Positions 1 to 9,242 of a stretch of 64,000 nucleotides of DNA are shown piece after piece. The notes below the pieces were generated by a model. It worked only from the letters and a program-made list of their open reading frames with translations, ran no database searches and was not told the origin of the DNA. The number at the start of each line of letters is the position of its first letter. Position 1 is the stretch's first letter. A program made the position numbers and the translations under genes. The stretch comes from an uncultured Dehalococcoidia bacterium (lineage in GTDB: Bacteria > Chloroflexota > Dehalococcoidia > Lucifugimonadales > Lucifugimonadaceae): positions 1,636,277 to 1,700,276 of the forward strand of contig OX638325.1 in the NCBI GenBank assembly GCA_951812795.1, given 5' to 3'.

Positions 1-1
1 G

Positions 2-151
2 GGACAAACCCACGACGCAGACAACATCTTCGTTGTCGATGGTTCGGTTTTTGTCACCTGCGCCGCAGTCAACCCGACGCCAACCATCGGCGCATTGGCG
101 CTCCGGACCGCCGACTACATCGACCGCGAACGCGCGGATCTGAAATCCTGA
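2..151 (+). CDS. GMC-family oxidoreductase, C-terminal end (partial)
   Basis: This open frame enters from the left edge and stops at TGA 149-151. The visible 49 residues carry the closing motif of glucose-methanol-choline oxidoreductases: a VVDGSVF strand, then a VNPTPTIGALALRTADYI stretch that in the family packs against the FAD and ends the protein. Family members are FAD-dependent alcohol or sugar dehydrogenases or oxidases. The substrate cannot be told from this fragment. The next gene, 16 bases downstream, resembles the small subunit that accompanies membrane-bound gluconate-type GMC dehydrogenases, so the two probably form one complex. One deviation is a Cys-Ala pair where many relatives have Ser-Gly before the VNP motif. 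Confidence 0.8.
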   Translation, partial: GQTHDADNIFVVDGSVFVTCAAVNPTPTIGALALRTADYIDRERADLKS

Positions 152-167
152 TTGCGGGTGCTTAGCC

Positions 168-632
168 ATGGCCGAGACCGATATGAATCTGACAGACGGT
201 GAATTCTTGCTGCTTGCTTCGGTAATGGACATCATCGTCCCGCCAGTCGACGAACTTCCGGGTGCCGGAGAGATGGGTTTGGCTAAAGAGGCCGAGGAAC
301 TGGCAGCTCGGATTCCCGCATATGGGGAAGCTCTCCACCGAATATTAGAAGCTCTGTCTCTCGAACCATCGGTCAGGGTCGAAGGCGGTTTCCCGGCCCT
401 TGACGAAGAGCAACGGATGTCCGCGATCGAATTCTTGGAAGCCAACATGCCCAAGTACTTCGACAAGTTCGTCGACCTCATATACATCGTCTACTACAGC
501 GATGAGCGGGTTCACGAGCGCATCGGATGGCGAAGCGGCCCGTTGCAGCCGCTCGGATGGGAGTTGCCGGCCTGGGACCCGGCGATACTCGACAAGGTCT
601 CGAAACGCGAACCGTTTTGGCGCAAAGTATGA
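168..632 (+). CDS. Gluconate 2-dehydrogenase subunit 3-like protein
   Basis: A 154-residue protein directly follows the GMC oxidoreductase. The N-terminal third (FLLLASVMDIIVPP) and the C-terminal WRSGPLQPLGWELP and PFWRKV motifs fit the gluconate 2-dehydrogenase subunit 3 family, the small partner of periplasmic GMC dehydrogenases. No twin-arginine or Sec signal is obvious, unlike classical members, so it may stay cytoplasmic or be carried by its partner. The start is taken at ATG 168, and ATG 183 is an alternative. The short gap to the upstream gene indicates co-transcription. The family call is moderately secure; the substrate is unknown. Confidence 0.68.
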   Translation: MAETDMNLTDGEFLLLASVMDIIVPPVDELPGAGEMGLAKEAEELAARIPAYGEALHRILEALSLEPSVRVEGGFPALDEEQRMSAIEFLEANMPKYFDKFVDLIYIVYYSDERVHERIGWRSGPLQPLGWELPAWDPAILDKVSKREPFWRKV

Positions 633-723
633 CATCAAAAGTGTGACATCCCCTGATGTGGATGTGCGTCTTCCGCGATAACATCAATCTTCATCGAAAC
701 CCACCGAATCTGTTGGATGGTCC

Positions 724-1002
724 ATGCCCAAGCTTCAACGCCTCTTGTACATCAACAGCGAAAGTACGCATCCCCAATCAGCCGCTCTATCGGCGGCCGC
801 ATATGAACCGGTGGCGGGGTCCGTTACGCAGATCGATCCGACGAGCGACGGTCTGCCTTACGAATCTGTCCACGCCGCAATAATCGACGGGTGGCGCCTC
901 ATTCAGGCGCCGGACGTATGGGCCGGCATCGGAAGCGACGAGGCTGGAGAGGTGATCGGATTCCAGTTCATCTTAGAGAAGATCGAGGATTTCACCGCCT
1001 GA
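724..1002 (+). CDS. Hypothetical protein, 92 aa
   Basis: A short frame beginning at ATG 724, between the gluconate-dehydrogenase-like subunit and the PhyH dioxygenase. The product is soluble and slightly acidic, with no membrane segment and no motif I recognise. Alternating hydrophobic residues in the second half (AAIIDGWRLIQ, VIGFQFILEKIED) suggest a small alpha/beta fold. The frame is the only reasonable one in the interval and lies on the strand of both neighbours, with a 40-base gap to the next start, so it is probably expressed in the same unit. No function is proposed. Confidence 0.5.
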   Translation: MPKLQRLLYINSESTHPQSAALSAAAYEPVAGSVTQIDPTSDGLPYESVHAAIIDGWRLIQAPDVWAGIGSDEAGEVIGFQFILEKIEDFTA

Positions 1003-1042
1003 TCGGTTCCTCCGCTTCAACACCCACAACAAGGCACCAGAT

Positions 1043-1876
1043 ATGACGACTGCAGCGATAACAACCGACCACCGCCTGACCGACGACGAGATGGCATCGT
1101 TCGTAATCCGCGGTTACCACGTAGTCCAACCCGACCTCCGCGCCGGGATCAATCAAGAGATCTACGACGCATTAGAGGCGCTCCCATCAAATCCCGGCGA
1201 TGCAGTCCTCGAAGAAATCCCTCAACTCAACGATGTCTGGGATGCCCCCGAAGTTGTCGGCAGTCTGACCAGCCTGCTTGGTCCTGGCTACGAGATGTTC
1301 CCTCATCGCCACTGCCACCGCAACGCTCCCGGAACGCCGAGCCAGCAGATACATCAGGACAATCTGATGGACCTCAACATCGAAGGCGGCCAAATCCGAA
1401 TGCCCGACCGCGTCGACCTCGTACTCGCGATGTACTACCCGCAAGACGTCGCCCGCAACATGGGTCCAACCTGCATCCTGCCCGGCACCCACGTCCTGCA
1501 AGCCTTGCCTGAGCGCATGGCTTCGCAAGGCAATTTTCGCGATCAATACATCGCCTCAGTCCCCGCCGGCAGCGTCGTGATACTCCACTACGACATCTGG
1601 CACGCCGGAACCGCCAATACGAGCGAAACGGTCCGCTACATGCTCAAATTCTTGTTCCAACGCAAGAGCAACCCGACCGTCCCGTCTTGGAACCACGACC
1701 CGACAGGCAATTCTGCGATCCGAACCCGCCTCGAGTCCGAAAACCCGATGTCGATGCAACGAGCACTATCGGCCAAACAGAAGCACTTCCGCACCCGCAT
1801 GTGGAACCGCCTAGCCGGAGACCAATCCCTCGACCTTTCCTACCGCGACAAATGGGCAGGGGATTGGCCGAGATAA
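1043..1876 (+). CDS. Phytanoyl-CoA dioxygenase (PhyH) family protein
   Basis: A 277-residue Fe(II)/2-oxoglutarate-dependent oxygenase. The iron triad is visible: His104-x-Asp106 in the QIHQDN motif and distal His187 in DIWHAG, followed by Arg198, which in the family binds the 2-oxoglutarate carboxylate. The spacing of about 80 residues between the HxD motif and the distal His is normal for PhyH proteins. Members hydroxylate small molecules such as acyl-CoAs, osmolytes or natural-product intermediates, and the substrate cannot be inferred here. The start is ATG 1043. It lies 66 bases upstream of argH on the same strand, but the functions are unrelated, so an operon is uncertain. Confidence 0.88.
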   Translation: MTTAAITTDHRLTDDEMASFVIRGYHVVQPDLRAGINQEIYDALEALPSNPGDAVLEEIPQLNDVWDAPEVVGSLTSLLGPGYEMFPHRHCHRNAPGTPSQQIHQDNLMDLNIEGGQIRMPDRVDLVLAMYYPQDVARNMGPTCILPGTHVLQALPERMASQGNFRDQYIASVPAGSVVILHYDIWHAGTANTSETVRYMLKFLFQRKSNPTVPSWNHDPTGNSAIRTRLESENPMSMQRALSAKQKHFRTRMWNRLAGDQSLDLSYRDKWAGDWPR

Positions 1877-1941
1877 ATTACATTTGCTCTAATAACGTCG
1901 ACAGAGTTCGCCACCTTGGAACGAAAGGCGAGTAGTACCTG

Positions 1942-3282
1942 TTGCCACCATCCAACTCCCCCTCATCCTCCATCCGCGGCTCTGAACTAGCCAGCGACTT
2001 CACTGTCTCTCTAGATATTGATCGCCGCATGTACCGCGAGGACATCGCGGGATCGATCGCTCATGCTGAAATGCTCGCGAAGCAGGGCATCGTCTCCGGC
2101 GCAGATGCGAACGACATCATCGACGGATTGCAACAGATCCGCGAAGAGATCGAATCTGGCCAATTCAACTGGAAACCCGAACTCGAAGATATCCATATCA
2201 ATGTTGAAGCCCGTCTCTACGAGTTGATCGGAGACGTTGCCGGACGGCTGCACACCGCGCGCTCCCGCAACGATCAAGTAGCCACAGACGCCCGTCTATA
2301 CGTTAAACGCGTCTCCGCTGGGTGTCGTGCCGCATGCCGACAGCTACAACGCGCGCTTCTCGACCGCGCCGAAGAGAATATCGATACGATCATTCCCGGT
2401 TATACCCATCTGCAGCGTGCGCAACCTGTTTCGTTCGGGCATGTTCTGCTGGCCTACGTTGAGATGTTTGGGCGCGACGCCGAATCTTTTTCCAATGCGC
2501 ACGACGCTTCCGATGTGCTTCCCCTCGGCAGTGGCGCCCTCGCTGGCACCACTTACGCCCTCGACCGGGAATTCGTCGCCGAACGTCTGGGGTTCTCGCG
2601 CATCAGCACTAACTCGATGGACGCCGTCTCTGACCGCGACTTCATCCTCGACTTCATCTTCGCGGCGGCCAAGACCATGACTCACCTCTCCCGCCTCTGC
2701 GAAGACATCGTCATCTGGTCCTCTGAAGAGTTCGGCTTCATCCGGCTCAGCGATGCCTATTCCTCCGGTTCCAGCATGATGCCCCAGAAGCGTAACCCAG
2801 ATTACGCCGAACTGATCCGCGGCAAATCAGGTCGCGTCTACGGGTCGCTAGTCGCGGTGTTAACCACACTCAAGGGCCTCCCGATGACCTACAACCGCGA
2901 CCTCCAAGAAGACAAGCCCCCGATGATGGATGCGGCCGACACGGTTGCCGCGTCGCTAGCGGCAGCGACGGGCATGGTTGGCGAGATGTCAATCAACCGC
3001 AATCGCATGGAAGCGGCATCTCAAGGCCAAGAAATCCTGGCCACAGACTACGCCGACTACCTTGTTCGCGAACATGACCTACCCTTCCGCGAAGCCTATG
3101 TGAAGGTAGCCGCCCACACCCGAGGCGAACCGACCGGCGACATCGACCTCCCCAACATCTCAGCAACCGAGTCCCTCGCCGCCCGCGACATCCCCGGCGG
3201 CACAGCCCCAAATCGCGTCCGCGAAGCCATTATGCGCGCCTACGGCGAGTTGGGAGCGGCGAAATTGGCTGGCGAGTGGTAA
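1942..3282 (+). CDS. argH: Argininosuccinate lyase
   Basis: A 446-residue fumarase/aspartase-superfamily enzyme that splits argininosuccinate into arginine and fumarate, the last step of arginine synthesis, in the cytoplasm as a tetramer. Three conserved regions are visible: the HTARSRNDQVATD segment, the GYTHLQRAQPVSFGH segment with the catalytic-loop His, and the signature GSSMMPQKRNPD near residues 276-288 with the catalytic Ser. The start is a TTG at 1942 preceded by a GGCGAG-like site, because no ATG fits the family's N-terminus. The length is close to the usual 450-470. No other arginine gene is in the window. Confidence 0.97.
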   Translation: MPPSNSPSSSIRGSELASDFTVSLDIDRRMYREDIAGSIAHAEMLAKQGIVSGADANDIIDGLQQIREEIESGQFNWKPELEDIHINVEARLYELIGDVAGRLHTARSRNDQVATDARLYVKRVSAGCRAACRQLQRALLDRAEENIDTIIPGYTHLQRAQPVSFGHVLLAYVEMFGRDAESFSNAHDASDVLPLGSGALAGTTYALDREFVAERLGFSRISTNSMDAVSDRDFILDFIFAAAKTMTHLSRLCEDIVIWSSEEFGFIRLSDAYSSGSSMMPQKRNPDYAELIRGKSGRVYGSLVAVLTTLKGLPMTYNRDLQEDKPPMMDAADTVAASLAAATGMVGEMSINRNRMEAASQGQEILATDYADYLVREHDLPFREAYVKVAAHTRGEPTGDIDLPNISATESLAARDIPGGTAPNRVREAIMRAYGELGAAKLAGEW

Positions 3283-3452
3283 TTTTCCTTCATGTCTTCG
3301 TTTTGCCTGCGCCCAAGTAGACGAACGCAGTCCATGTTGTACATACCCAACAACAACTCGCAAGAACGTCCGGAACAACCGCGTATTCGTATAGTTAAAC
3401 ATAGGCACATGCTCCTGAATCGCGCAACACTTCCGATTACGGCACTCCCCGA

Positions 3453-5828
3453 TTGTTTAACGCCATAGCAGCCAGCGTCGCATCTTGGCGCGGCATTGCA
3501 ATCCTCATCGTCGCTTGGATCATCATCGCCGGCGTCATCCAGACCGTCTCTCCCAGCATCGAAGACGTTTCAACCAGCGAACAATCCGAGTTCTTGCCCA
3601 ACGGCACCGAGGCGCTAGAAGCCCTCGAACTTGAAAGCGAAAAGTTCCCTGCTTTCGAAGGCCTGCCCGCCATTCTGATCTATCGGAATCCGTCAGGTAT
3701 ATCTGATCAGGACATAGCCCTCGTAGCCGAGATCGACGCGCTCATCCGCAACGACAAGAAGCACGAAAACATCGCGCTAGTAATCTCCGATTTCGGTCAA
3801 TCAGATTTCGGTGGAAACGCGCTGACGCCCGAACAATCCGCACCGGAGACGGCGCGAGAACCCGCGATCTCTCCCGACGGGACTGCGATCACCATCACCG
3901 TCGTCATCGCCGGTTCACCAGCTAGTGAAGAATTCGCGGCCACCGTCGATTGGCTGCGTTCGCTCGACGAGGACCTCATGGTTGAACTCCCCGCCACGGT
4001 CCAAGTCACCGGACCCGCCGGCATCCTCGCCGACGCTATCGTTGTGTTCCAGAGCTTCGACTTCCGCGTCAGCGCCATCACCATCGTCCTAGTACTCGTC
4101 ATACTGCTCGTAATCTACCGCTCACCATTGCTCGCCCTGCTGCCCGTCGTCACCGTCGGCGTGGCATTGACCGTCGCCCAATCCATCGCCGCACTCCTCG
4201 CCGACAACTTCGACCTCGCCCTTAACGGACAAGTTACGGCGATAATGGCCGTGCTCATGTTCGGCTCCGGAACCGACTACACCCTGTTCATCGTCTCGCG
4301 CTACCGCGAAGAGCTTCCGTTGCACGACAGTAAATTCGCCGCCATCGCGGCTACCATGCGCGCCGTCGGTCCATCCATTGCCGGCAGCGCCGGCACCACC
4401 ATCGTAGCCATGATGGCCCTCGCCCTTGCCCTATCCGGAAGCTTGAAGACCATGGGGCCGATGCTCGCTATGGCCATCGCCGTAATGCTCGTCGCAGCCT
4501 TGACGCTGATCCCCGCCGTCCTTGTCGCCATGGGCCGCGTCGCATTCTGGCCCATCAAAACGATTGAACCGAGTGACAAAGAGACCGGCATCTGGTACCG
4601 CGTTGGAATGTTGGTTTCAAAACGACCTGGAATGCTCCTCTCGGTTACCGCCGTCGTTATGATCGTCCTAACGTTCGGACTCTTCGAATTCAAACCACGT
4701 TTCAGCTTTGTCGAAGGCTTCCCGGACAGCGCGGAGTCGAAGGTCGGCTTTGAAACCCTCAAGTCCGCCTATCCGCCTGGTGAGCTTGCACCCACTACTG
4801 TGTACGTCTCTAAAGAAGGTGAGTCGGTCCTAGAACACCTGCAGGCCATCGAGGACCTCTCCGCAACGCTAGTCGCCGATCCCGCGGTCAACAACGTGAC
4901 GTCCATCACCCGCCCACTCGGTGAGCCGCTGCCGGTCGATATCGCCGAGGTCCAGCCGCTCGTCGCCATGATGCCCGACGACCCTGGCGAGATCGCCCAA
5001 CTCATGGCTCTCCTGCCGCCCGAACAAGCGCAACTAGCAGGCACGTTCCTCGCCGGACAGAGACTGCTCTCCACCGATCGCACGACGACGAAATTGGAAG
5101 TCGTCCTCAACGACGATCCATACGACACCGCCGCGATGGACGCCGTTCAACGATTACGAGAAACCGCCCGGGATAGCGTCGCCACCTCATCGTTAAGTGG
5201 CGCTACGGCGTTAATCGGCGGCGAATCGGCGACCAACCTCGACAGCCGAACCACGACTATCCGGGACTTCCGCGTCATCGCGCCGATCGTTGTCATCGCC
5301 ATTTGGGTCATACTCGCCCTCCTCCTCGGCAGCATCGTCGCACCCACCTACCTCGTCATCAGCGTCATCCTCAGTTTCGCCGGCGCCCTCGGAGTGTCCA
5401 TACTCATATTCGAAAACGTCTTCGGGCACGACGGCATGGCCTTCGACTCCATATCCTTCATCTTCGTATTCCTCATCGCCCTCGGCGCCGACTACAACAT
5501 CTACATCATGTCCCGCGTTCGCGAAGAGACCCGCAACCGAGGCTTGGTCGAAGGCACTCGCTACGCCATCACCCGCACCGGAGGCGTCATCACATCCGCC
5601 GGAATCATCCTTGCCGGAACCTTCTCAGTGCTCACCACATTCCCCCTTCTCGACATCTTCCAACTCGGCTTCACCGTAATGCTCGGCATTCTCATCGACA
5701 CCTTCGTCGTCCGGGCCATCATGGTCCCCGCCATCGTCATGAAACTGGGCGAACTCAACTGGTGGCCATCAAAGACGCCGCGGGCGAGCCATTCGAGTTC
5801 AGTAGTCGGTCCGGACGCGCCGCTCTGA
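3453..5828 (+). CDS. MMPL/RND-superfamily transporter
   Basis: A 791-residue inner-membrane protein with the two-fold RND layout: an N-terminal membrane helix, a first extracytoplasmic domain (about residues 40-190), a helix bundle (about 195-370), a second extracytoplasmic domain (about 400-600) and a second bundle (about 605-780). Each bundle has the diagnostic proton-relay motif, FGSGTDYTLFIVSRYREE in the first and LGADYNIYIMSRVREE in the second, as in MmpL and YdfJ proteins. These export lipids or hydrophobic compounds using the proton gradient. The substrate is unknown. The start is TTG 3453, immediately before the first hydrophobic segment. It stands alone between argH and the convergent rpmB. 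Confidence 0.92.
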   Translation: MFNAIAASVASWRGIAILIVAWIIIAGVIQTVSPSIEDVSTSEQSEFLPNGTEALEALELESEKFPAFEGLPAILIYRNPSGISDQDIALVAEIDALIRNDKKHENIALVISDFGQSDFGGNALTPEQSAPETAREPAISPDGTAITITVVIAGSPASEEFAATVDWLRSLDEDLMVELPATVQVTGPAGILADAIVVFQSFDFRVSAITIVLVLVILLVIYRSPLLALLPVVTVGVALTVAQSIAALLADNFDLALNGQVTAIMAVLMFGSGTDYTLFIVSRYREELPLHDSKFAAIAATMRAVGPSIAGSAGTTIVAMMALALALSGSLKTMGPMLAMAIAVMLVAALTLIPAVLVAMGRVAFWPIKTIEPSDKETGIWYRVGMLVSKRPGMLLSVTAVVMIVLTFGLFEFKPRFSFVEGFPDSAESKVGFETLKSAYPPGELAPTTVYVSKEGESVLEHLQAIEDLSATLVADPAVNNVTSITRPLGEPLPVDIAEVQPLVAMMPDDPGEIAQLMALLPPEQAQLAGTFLAGQRLLSTDRTTTKLEVVLNDDPYDTAAMDAVQRLRETARDSVATSSLSGATALIGGESATNLDSRTTTIRDFRVIAPIVVIAIWVILALLLGSIVAPTYLVISVILSFAGALGVSILIFENVFGHDGMAFDSISFIFVFLIALGADYNIYIMSRVREETRNRGLVEGTRYAITRTGGVITSAGIILAGTFSVLTTFPLLDIFQLGFTVMLGILIDTFVVRAIMVPAIVMKLGELNWWPSKTPRASHSSSVVGPDAPL

Positions 5829-5891
5829 AGTCAATGGTTTGAGATTGGTCGACCAGTTCGACCTAGCGAGTTTGGGTCGATCCCCACAACT

Positions 5892-6167
5892 TCACTCCGC
5901 CAGCAACATCCGACCGCGCTTGTTGAGCGTCCGAATCTCACGTGCCGAGAGCTTGATCTTCCGCTCCTGACCATTCACCAACACCCGCCGCGACTGCAGG
6001 TTCGGCTTGAACTGACGCTTCGTCGCATTCAAGGCGTGGCTCCGATTGTTGCCGAACTGAGGTTTCGGCCGCGGACCTAGCTTCAAGGCGGCTCGGATCT
6101 GCTCTTCGGACATATACGTGGACATGGCGCGTTTCTTCGATTTCGTGGCTTTGGCAGGTTCCGCCAA
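5892..6167 (-). CDS. rpmB: Large-subunit ribosomal protein bL28 with divergent N-terminus
   Basis: A 91-residue basic protein. The core FGNNRSHALNATKRQFKPNLQ and the tail KIKLSAREIRTLNKRG match bL28 of the 50S subunit. The usual N-terminal start with a zinc-binding CxxC pair is absent. In its place is a Lys/Ala-rich leader of about 18 residues and a STYMSEEQIRAALKLG helix, so this is a Cys-free form. The start could be any of three Met codons (residues 1, 15, 19). It is divergent from fakA, a pairing seen near L28 in many bacteria. Confidence 0.9.
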   Translation of the reverse strand: MAEPAKATKSKKRAMSTYMSEEQIRAALKLGPRPKPQFGNNRSHALNATKRQFKPNLQSRRVLVNGQERKIKLSAREIRTLNKRGRMLLAE

Positions 6168-6290
6168 TCGATTGCACGCGACGCCGCAATCGGAGCGGTT
6201 AACAACGAATAGGATAACATCGCGGAGAGTTCGGAAGCACCTTTCGAGCCATCGCCAAGCACCGAGCCGCCTACATTCTGGGACCCTTAG

Positions 6291-7970
6291 ATGCCAATGG
6301 CCTCCACGACAAGCAACGGTTACCTCCTACGTGATCTCGCCAAAGCCGCTCTAGCCGCAATCGCCACCAATCAGAACCAGCTCAACGCTCTAAACGTCTT
6401 CCCCGTCCCCGATGGCGATACCGGCACCAACATGGTGCTGACGATGCGCGGCATCGCATCCGACATGGAGACCACCGCCACCGCTCACGTCCCAGCAACC
6501 GCCACGGCGATGGCCCGCGCCGCGTTGCTCTCGTCCCGAGGCAACAGCGGACTCATCATGGCCCAACTATTCCGCGGACTCCGCGACGCCATGACCGATG
6601 TCGCCGAGATCAATGGCGAGAATTTTGCCCACGGCCTGACCTTAGCCGCCGAGATGGCCTACGGCGCGGTGCCAAACCCGGTCGAAGGCACCATGTTGAC
6701 CGTCATCCGTGAAGCAGCCGAGGCCGCAGTCAAAGTCGCTGAGCAAGGCGCCGACGTCAACGATGTAGTCGAAACGGCCGCGAAACAAGCCCTCGACACC
6801 ACCGAGCGCACACCGGAAATGCTCGCCGTCCTCAAAGAGGCTGGTGTCGTCGATGCCGGCGGGTTCGGGCTCTCAATCATGTTCATCGGTATGTCCCAAT
6901 ACCTCCAAGGTGAAGGCGACGGCTCTGTCTCTGTCACTGCCCCTGGCATCGAAAATCTCGTCGGCGAAAGCGGCGTCATTGTCGACACTTCCTCTCTCGA
7001 CATCGCCGAGGAAGAGGCCTGGGGATACTGCACCAACATCGCTATCGAAGGCACCGCAATCAACATCCCTCAACTATCCGATGAGTTCAACAAAATCGGA
7101 CGCTCAACCGTCATCGCCGGCGACGAGACCATCGCCAAGATCCACGTTCACATGGAAGACCCCGGCGAAGCCGTCAGCCTTGCCGTCCAAAACGGCGCCC
7201 TCACCCTCAACGTCAGTATCCAGAACATGGACGCCCAGACCACCGAGTGGGCCGAGAATCGACGTGCCGACGCCGCAATCGCCGAGCAACCCATCGAGCC
7301 CGTCGACATCGCCATCGTGGCAGTAGTTGCCGGTGACGGCATGGCCAATTTCTTCCGACAAGCCGGCATGGGTGCCACCTTTATCGTCGAGGGCGGCGAC
7401 ACCCTCAACCCTAGCGTTCAAGACCTCCTCGAAGCCGTCGACGCCGCACCCTCCGACCAAGTTATCCTCCTCCCCAACAACAAGAACATCATCGGCGCCG
7501 CCGAACAGGCATCCGAACTCACCGAAAAATCGTCCACGGTAATCGCCACCCGATCAATGCAAGAAGGCATCGCAGCCATGAGCGCCTTCGACCCGGACGC
7601 CGACCTCGACGAAAACGCCGAGGAAATGGCCGACATGCTCGAAGGCCTCCACGTCGGCTCCGTGTTTCGAGCGTCGCGCGACGCCACCATGGGCGGCGTT
7701 CACGTCCAGCAAGGCCAATTCATGGTCATCGTCGACGGCGAGACGGTAACCGCCTCCGACGACGAACTCTCAATGCTGATCGCCGGTGTCAACACCGTCG
7801 TGCACCACGGGGCACTAGTCGCCGTGTACGTCGGCGTAGAGATCTCCGCCGACACCGCCCGCGCTGCCGAAACCCGCCTGACTCAAGAACTGACCGACTA
7901 CCACCGAGTAGACATCCAATTCATCCGCGGCAACCAACCTCACTACGCCTACCTGTTCGCGGTTGAGTAG
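6291..7970 (+). CDS. fakA: DAK2-domain fatty-acid kinase subunit FakA-like (YloV)
   Basis: A 559-residue cytoplasmic protein. Residues 1-200 form a DAK2 (dihydroxyacetone-kinase L) domain with the nucleotide-binding motif NVFPVPDGDTGTNM and the SSRGNSG segment. The remainder matches the YloV C-terminal region, including ILLPNNKNI. In Firmicutes FakA phosphorylates fatty acids held by FakB carriers to give acyl-phosphates for phospholipid synthesis. No FakB (DegV) gene is in the window. The start is ATG 6291, the next Met being residue 3. The location beside rpmB is the usual neighbourhood of this family. Confidence 0.9.
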   Translation: MPMASTTSNGYLLRDLAKAALAAIATNQNQLNALNVFPVPDGDTGTNMVLTMRGIASDMETTATAHVPATATAMARAALLSSRGNSGLIMAQLFRGLRDAMTDVAEINGENFAHGLTLAAEMAYGAVPNPVEGTMLTVIREAAEAAVKVAEQGADVNDVVETAAKQALDTTERTPEMLAVLKEAGVVDAGGFGLSIMFIGMSQYLQGEGDGSVSVTAPGIENLVGESGVIVDTSSLDIAEEEAWGYCTNIAIEGTAINIPQLSDEFNKIGRSTVIAGDETIAKIHVHMEDPGEAVSLAVQNGALTLNVSIQNMDAQTTEWAENRRADAAIAEQPIEPVDIAIVAVVAGDGMANFFRQAGMGATFIVEGGDTLNPSVQDLLEAVDAAPSDQVILLPNNKNIIGAAEQASELTEKSSTVIATRSMQEGIAAMSAFDPDADLDENAEEMADMLEGLHVGSVFRASRDATMGGVHVQQGQFMVIVDGETVTASDDELSMLIAGVNTVVHHGALVAVYVGVEISADTARAAETRLTQELTDYHRVDIQFIRGNQPHYAYLFAVE

Positions 7971-8021
7971 GGCGACGCGTCGCCGAACGTCTTGTCGCTC
8001 ACTTACGCGCCTCAAAATGTT

Positions 8022-8055
8022 TTGACAATCATTTTTCAGCAAAAGTGATCGTCAA
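8022..8055. terminator. Imperfect inverted repeat between convergent genes
   Basis: Two 15-base arms, 8022-8036 and 8041-8055, match at 13 of 15 positions around a 4-base loop. A T-run closes the left arm and an A-run opens the right arm. It sits between the ends of fakA (+) and the enolase-family gene (-), as expected for a bidirectional terminator. The stem is AT-rich and no U-tract follows outside it, so the call is tentative. Confidence 0.4.
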
Positions 8056-8072
8056 CGTAACTCGCTGCCAGT

Positions 8073-9242
8073 TCAGTCCACCAGATGCGCGTTCAGATAC
8101 TCCCGGTCCATCTCGATGCCGATCCCTGGGCGGGCCGGGTCGAGGTGTATTTTGTCACCGCGGATATCTAGCGGGACGTCCATCAGGCAGTCGTATGCGT
8201 GCAGGTCCGCGCGTGATGTTTCCACCCGGTAGCAGTTGGGCACGGTGATCATCACCTGCGCACCGGCGATCACGTTGATCGGACCGCTCGCATCGTGCGG
8301 TGATACGGGTATGTAGTACGACTCCGCTTGGATGCAGATCTTCTTTAGCTCGGATATCCCGCCCGTCCACGTGATGTCAGGCATGATGAAGTCTGCTAGC
8401 CCCTGCTCTAGGATTGGCACGAACTCCCACCGCGTGTGAATCCGTTCGCCTACGCAGATCGGCACGTTGGTCGCGTCCCGAACCTGCTTCAATGCCGTGT
8501 TCGATTCCACCCCTACCGGTTCCTCGAACCAGAAGATGTCGTACGGTTCGAGCGCCTTCGCCAGCCGAATCGCCGTTGGAACATCGAACCGAGCGTGGTT
8601 GTCGATCAAGATCTCGATATCCGGACCCACGGCTTCACGCGCTGCCGCGATCCGCTCCACACCAAGATTCTCAGCCTCAGCGGTTAGCCGGCCCGACATG
8701 TAGCCGTCGATCTCGTCTGAATGATGCGGATGCCAAGGGTCCGTCTTGATCGACGTCTGACCGGTGGCCACGATCGCTTGGCAGTGCTGCGCCAGCTCCT
8801 CCGGCGTGGCACCGTCTTGCGGATGGCAGTAAACATCGACCGCATCACGAACCGGGCCGCCTAGCAACTCATACACCGGCACCCCCAGCACCTTCCCGCG
8901 GATGTCCCACAAAGCGATATCGATACCCGAGATCACACTCGTCGTTGCGCCCCTCGAACCCATATACGTGAAGTGCCGGAAGACCTTGTGCCAGATTTTC
9001 TCGATATTCTTCGGGTCATCACCCTTCAGCAGTTCCGACACCCGAGAAATTAGTGACGCTACGCCCCGGTTCGCCTGATCCCGAGTGCAAGTAATCTCGC
9101 CCCATCCCGTAACTCCCTCGTCCGTATCCACCGACACGAAGAGATACTCCCGATTTCGCACCTCGCTGCCACTGTCATGAGCGGTCGGCAGGAACGGCGC
9201 TGGCGCCGAGATCAAATATGGCGTTATCTTAGTTATCTTCAC
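8073..9242 (-). CDS. Enolase-superfamily sugar-acid dehydratase, galactonate-dehydratase-like
   Basis: A 389-residue mandelate-racemase/muconate-lactonizing enzyme. The N-terminal capping domain spans about residues 1-120 and the barrel follows. Probable Mg ligands lie in ILIDNHARF, FWFEEPV and ICVGERIHTRWEF, and SPHDASGP supplies the conserved His. The NHARF and FEEPV context resembles D-galactonate or gluconate dehydratases, which give 2-keto-3-deoxy sugar acids. Exact substrate unknown. The start is GTG 9242, and its first bases overlap the stop of the upstream thioredoxin-like gene as GTGA, so the two are translationally coupled. A second, different enolase-family gene is at 21446. Confidence 0.9.
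   Translation of the reverse strand: MKITKITPYLISAPAPFLPTAHDSGSEVRNREYLFVSVDTDEGVTGWGEITCTRDQANRGVASLISRVSELLKGDDPKNIEKIWHKVFRHFTYMGSRGATTSVISGIDIALWDIRGKVLGVPVYELLGGPVRDAVDVYCHPQDGATPEELAQHCQAIVATGQTSIKTDPWHPHHSDEIDGYMSGRLTAEAENLGVERIAAAREAVGPDIEILIDNHARFDVPTAIRLAKALEPYDIFWFEEPVGVESNTALKQVRDATNVPICVGERIHTRWEFVPILEQGLADFIMPDITWTGGISELKKICIQAESYYIPVSPHDASGPINVIAGAQVMITVPNCYRVETSRADLHAYDCLMDVPLDIRGDKIHLDPARPGIGIEMDREYLNAHLVD

Noticed and set aside
7971-7984. GGCGACGCGTCGCC palindrome just after fakA as a terminator
   Set aside because: It has almost no loop and no following T-run; the AT-rich inverted repeat at 8022-8055 is a better candidate.
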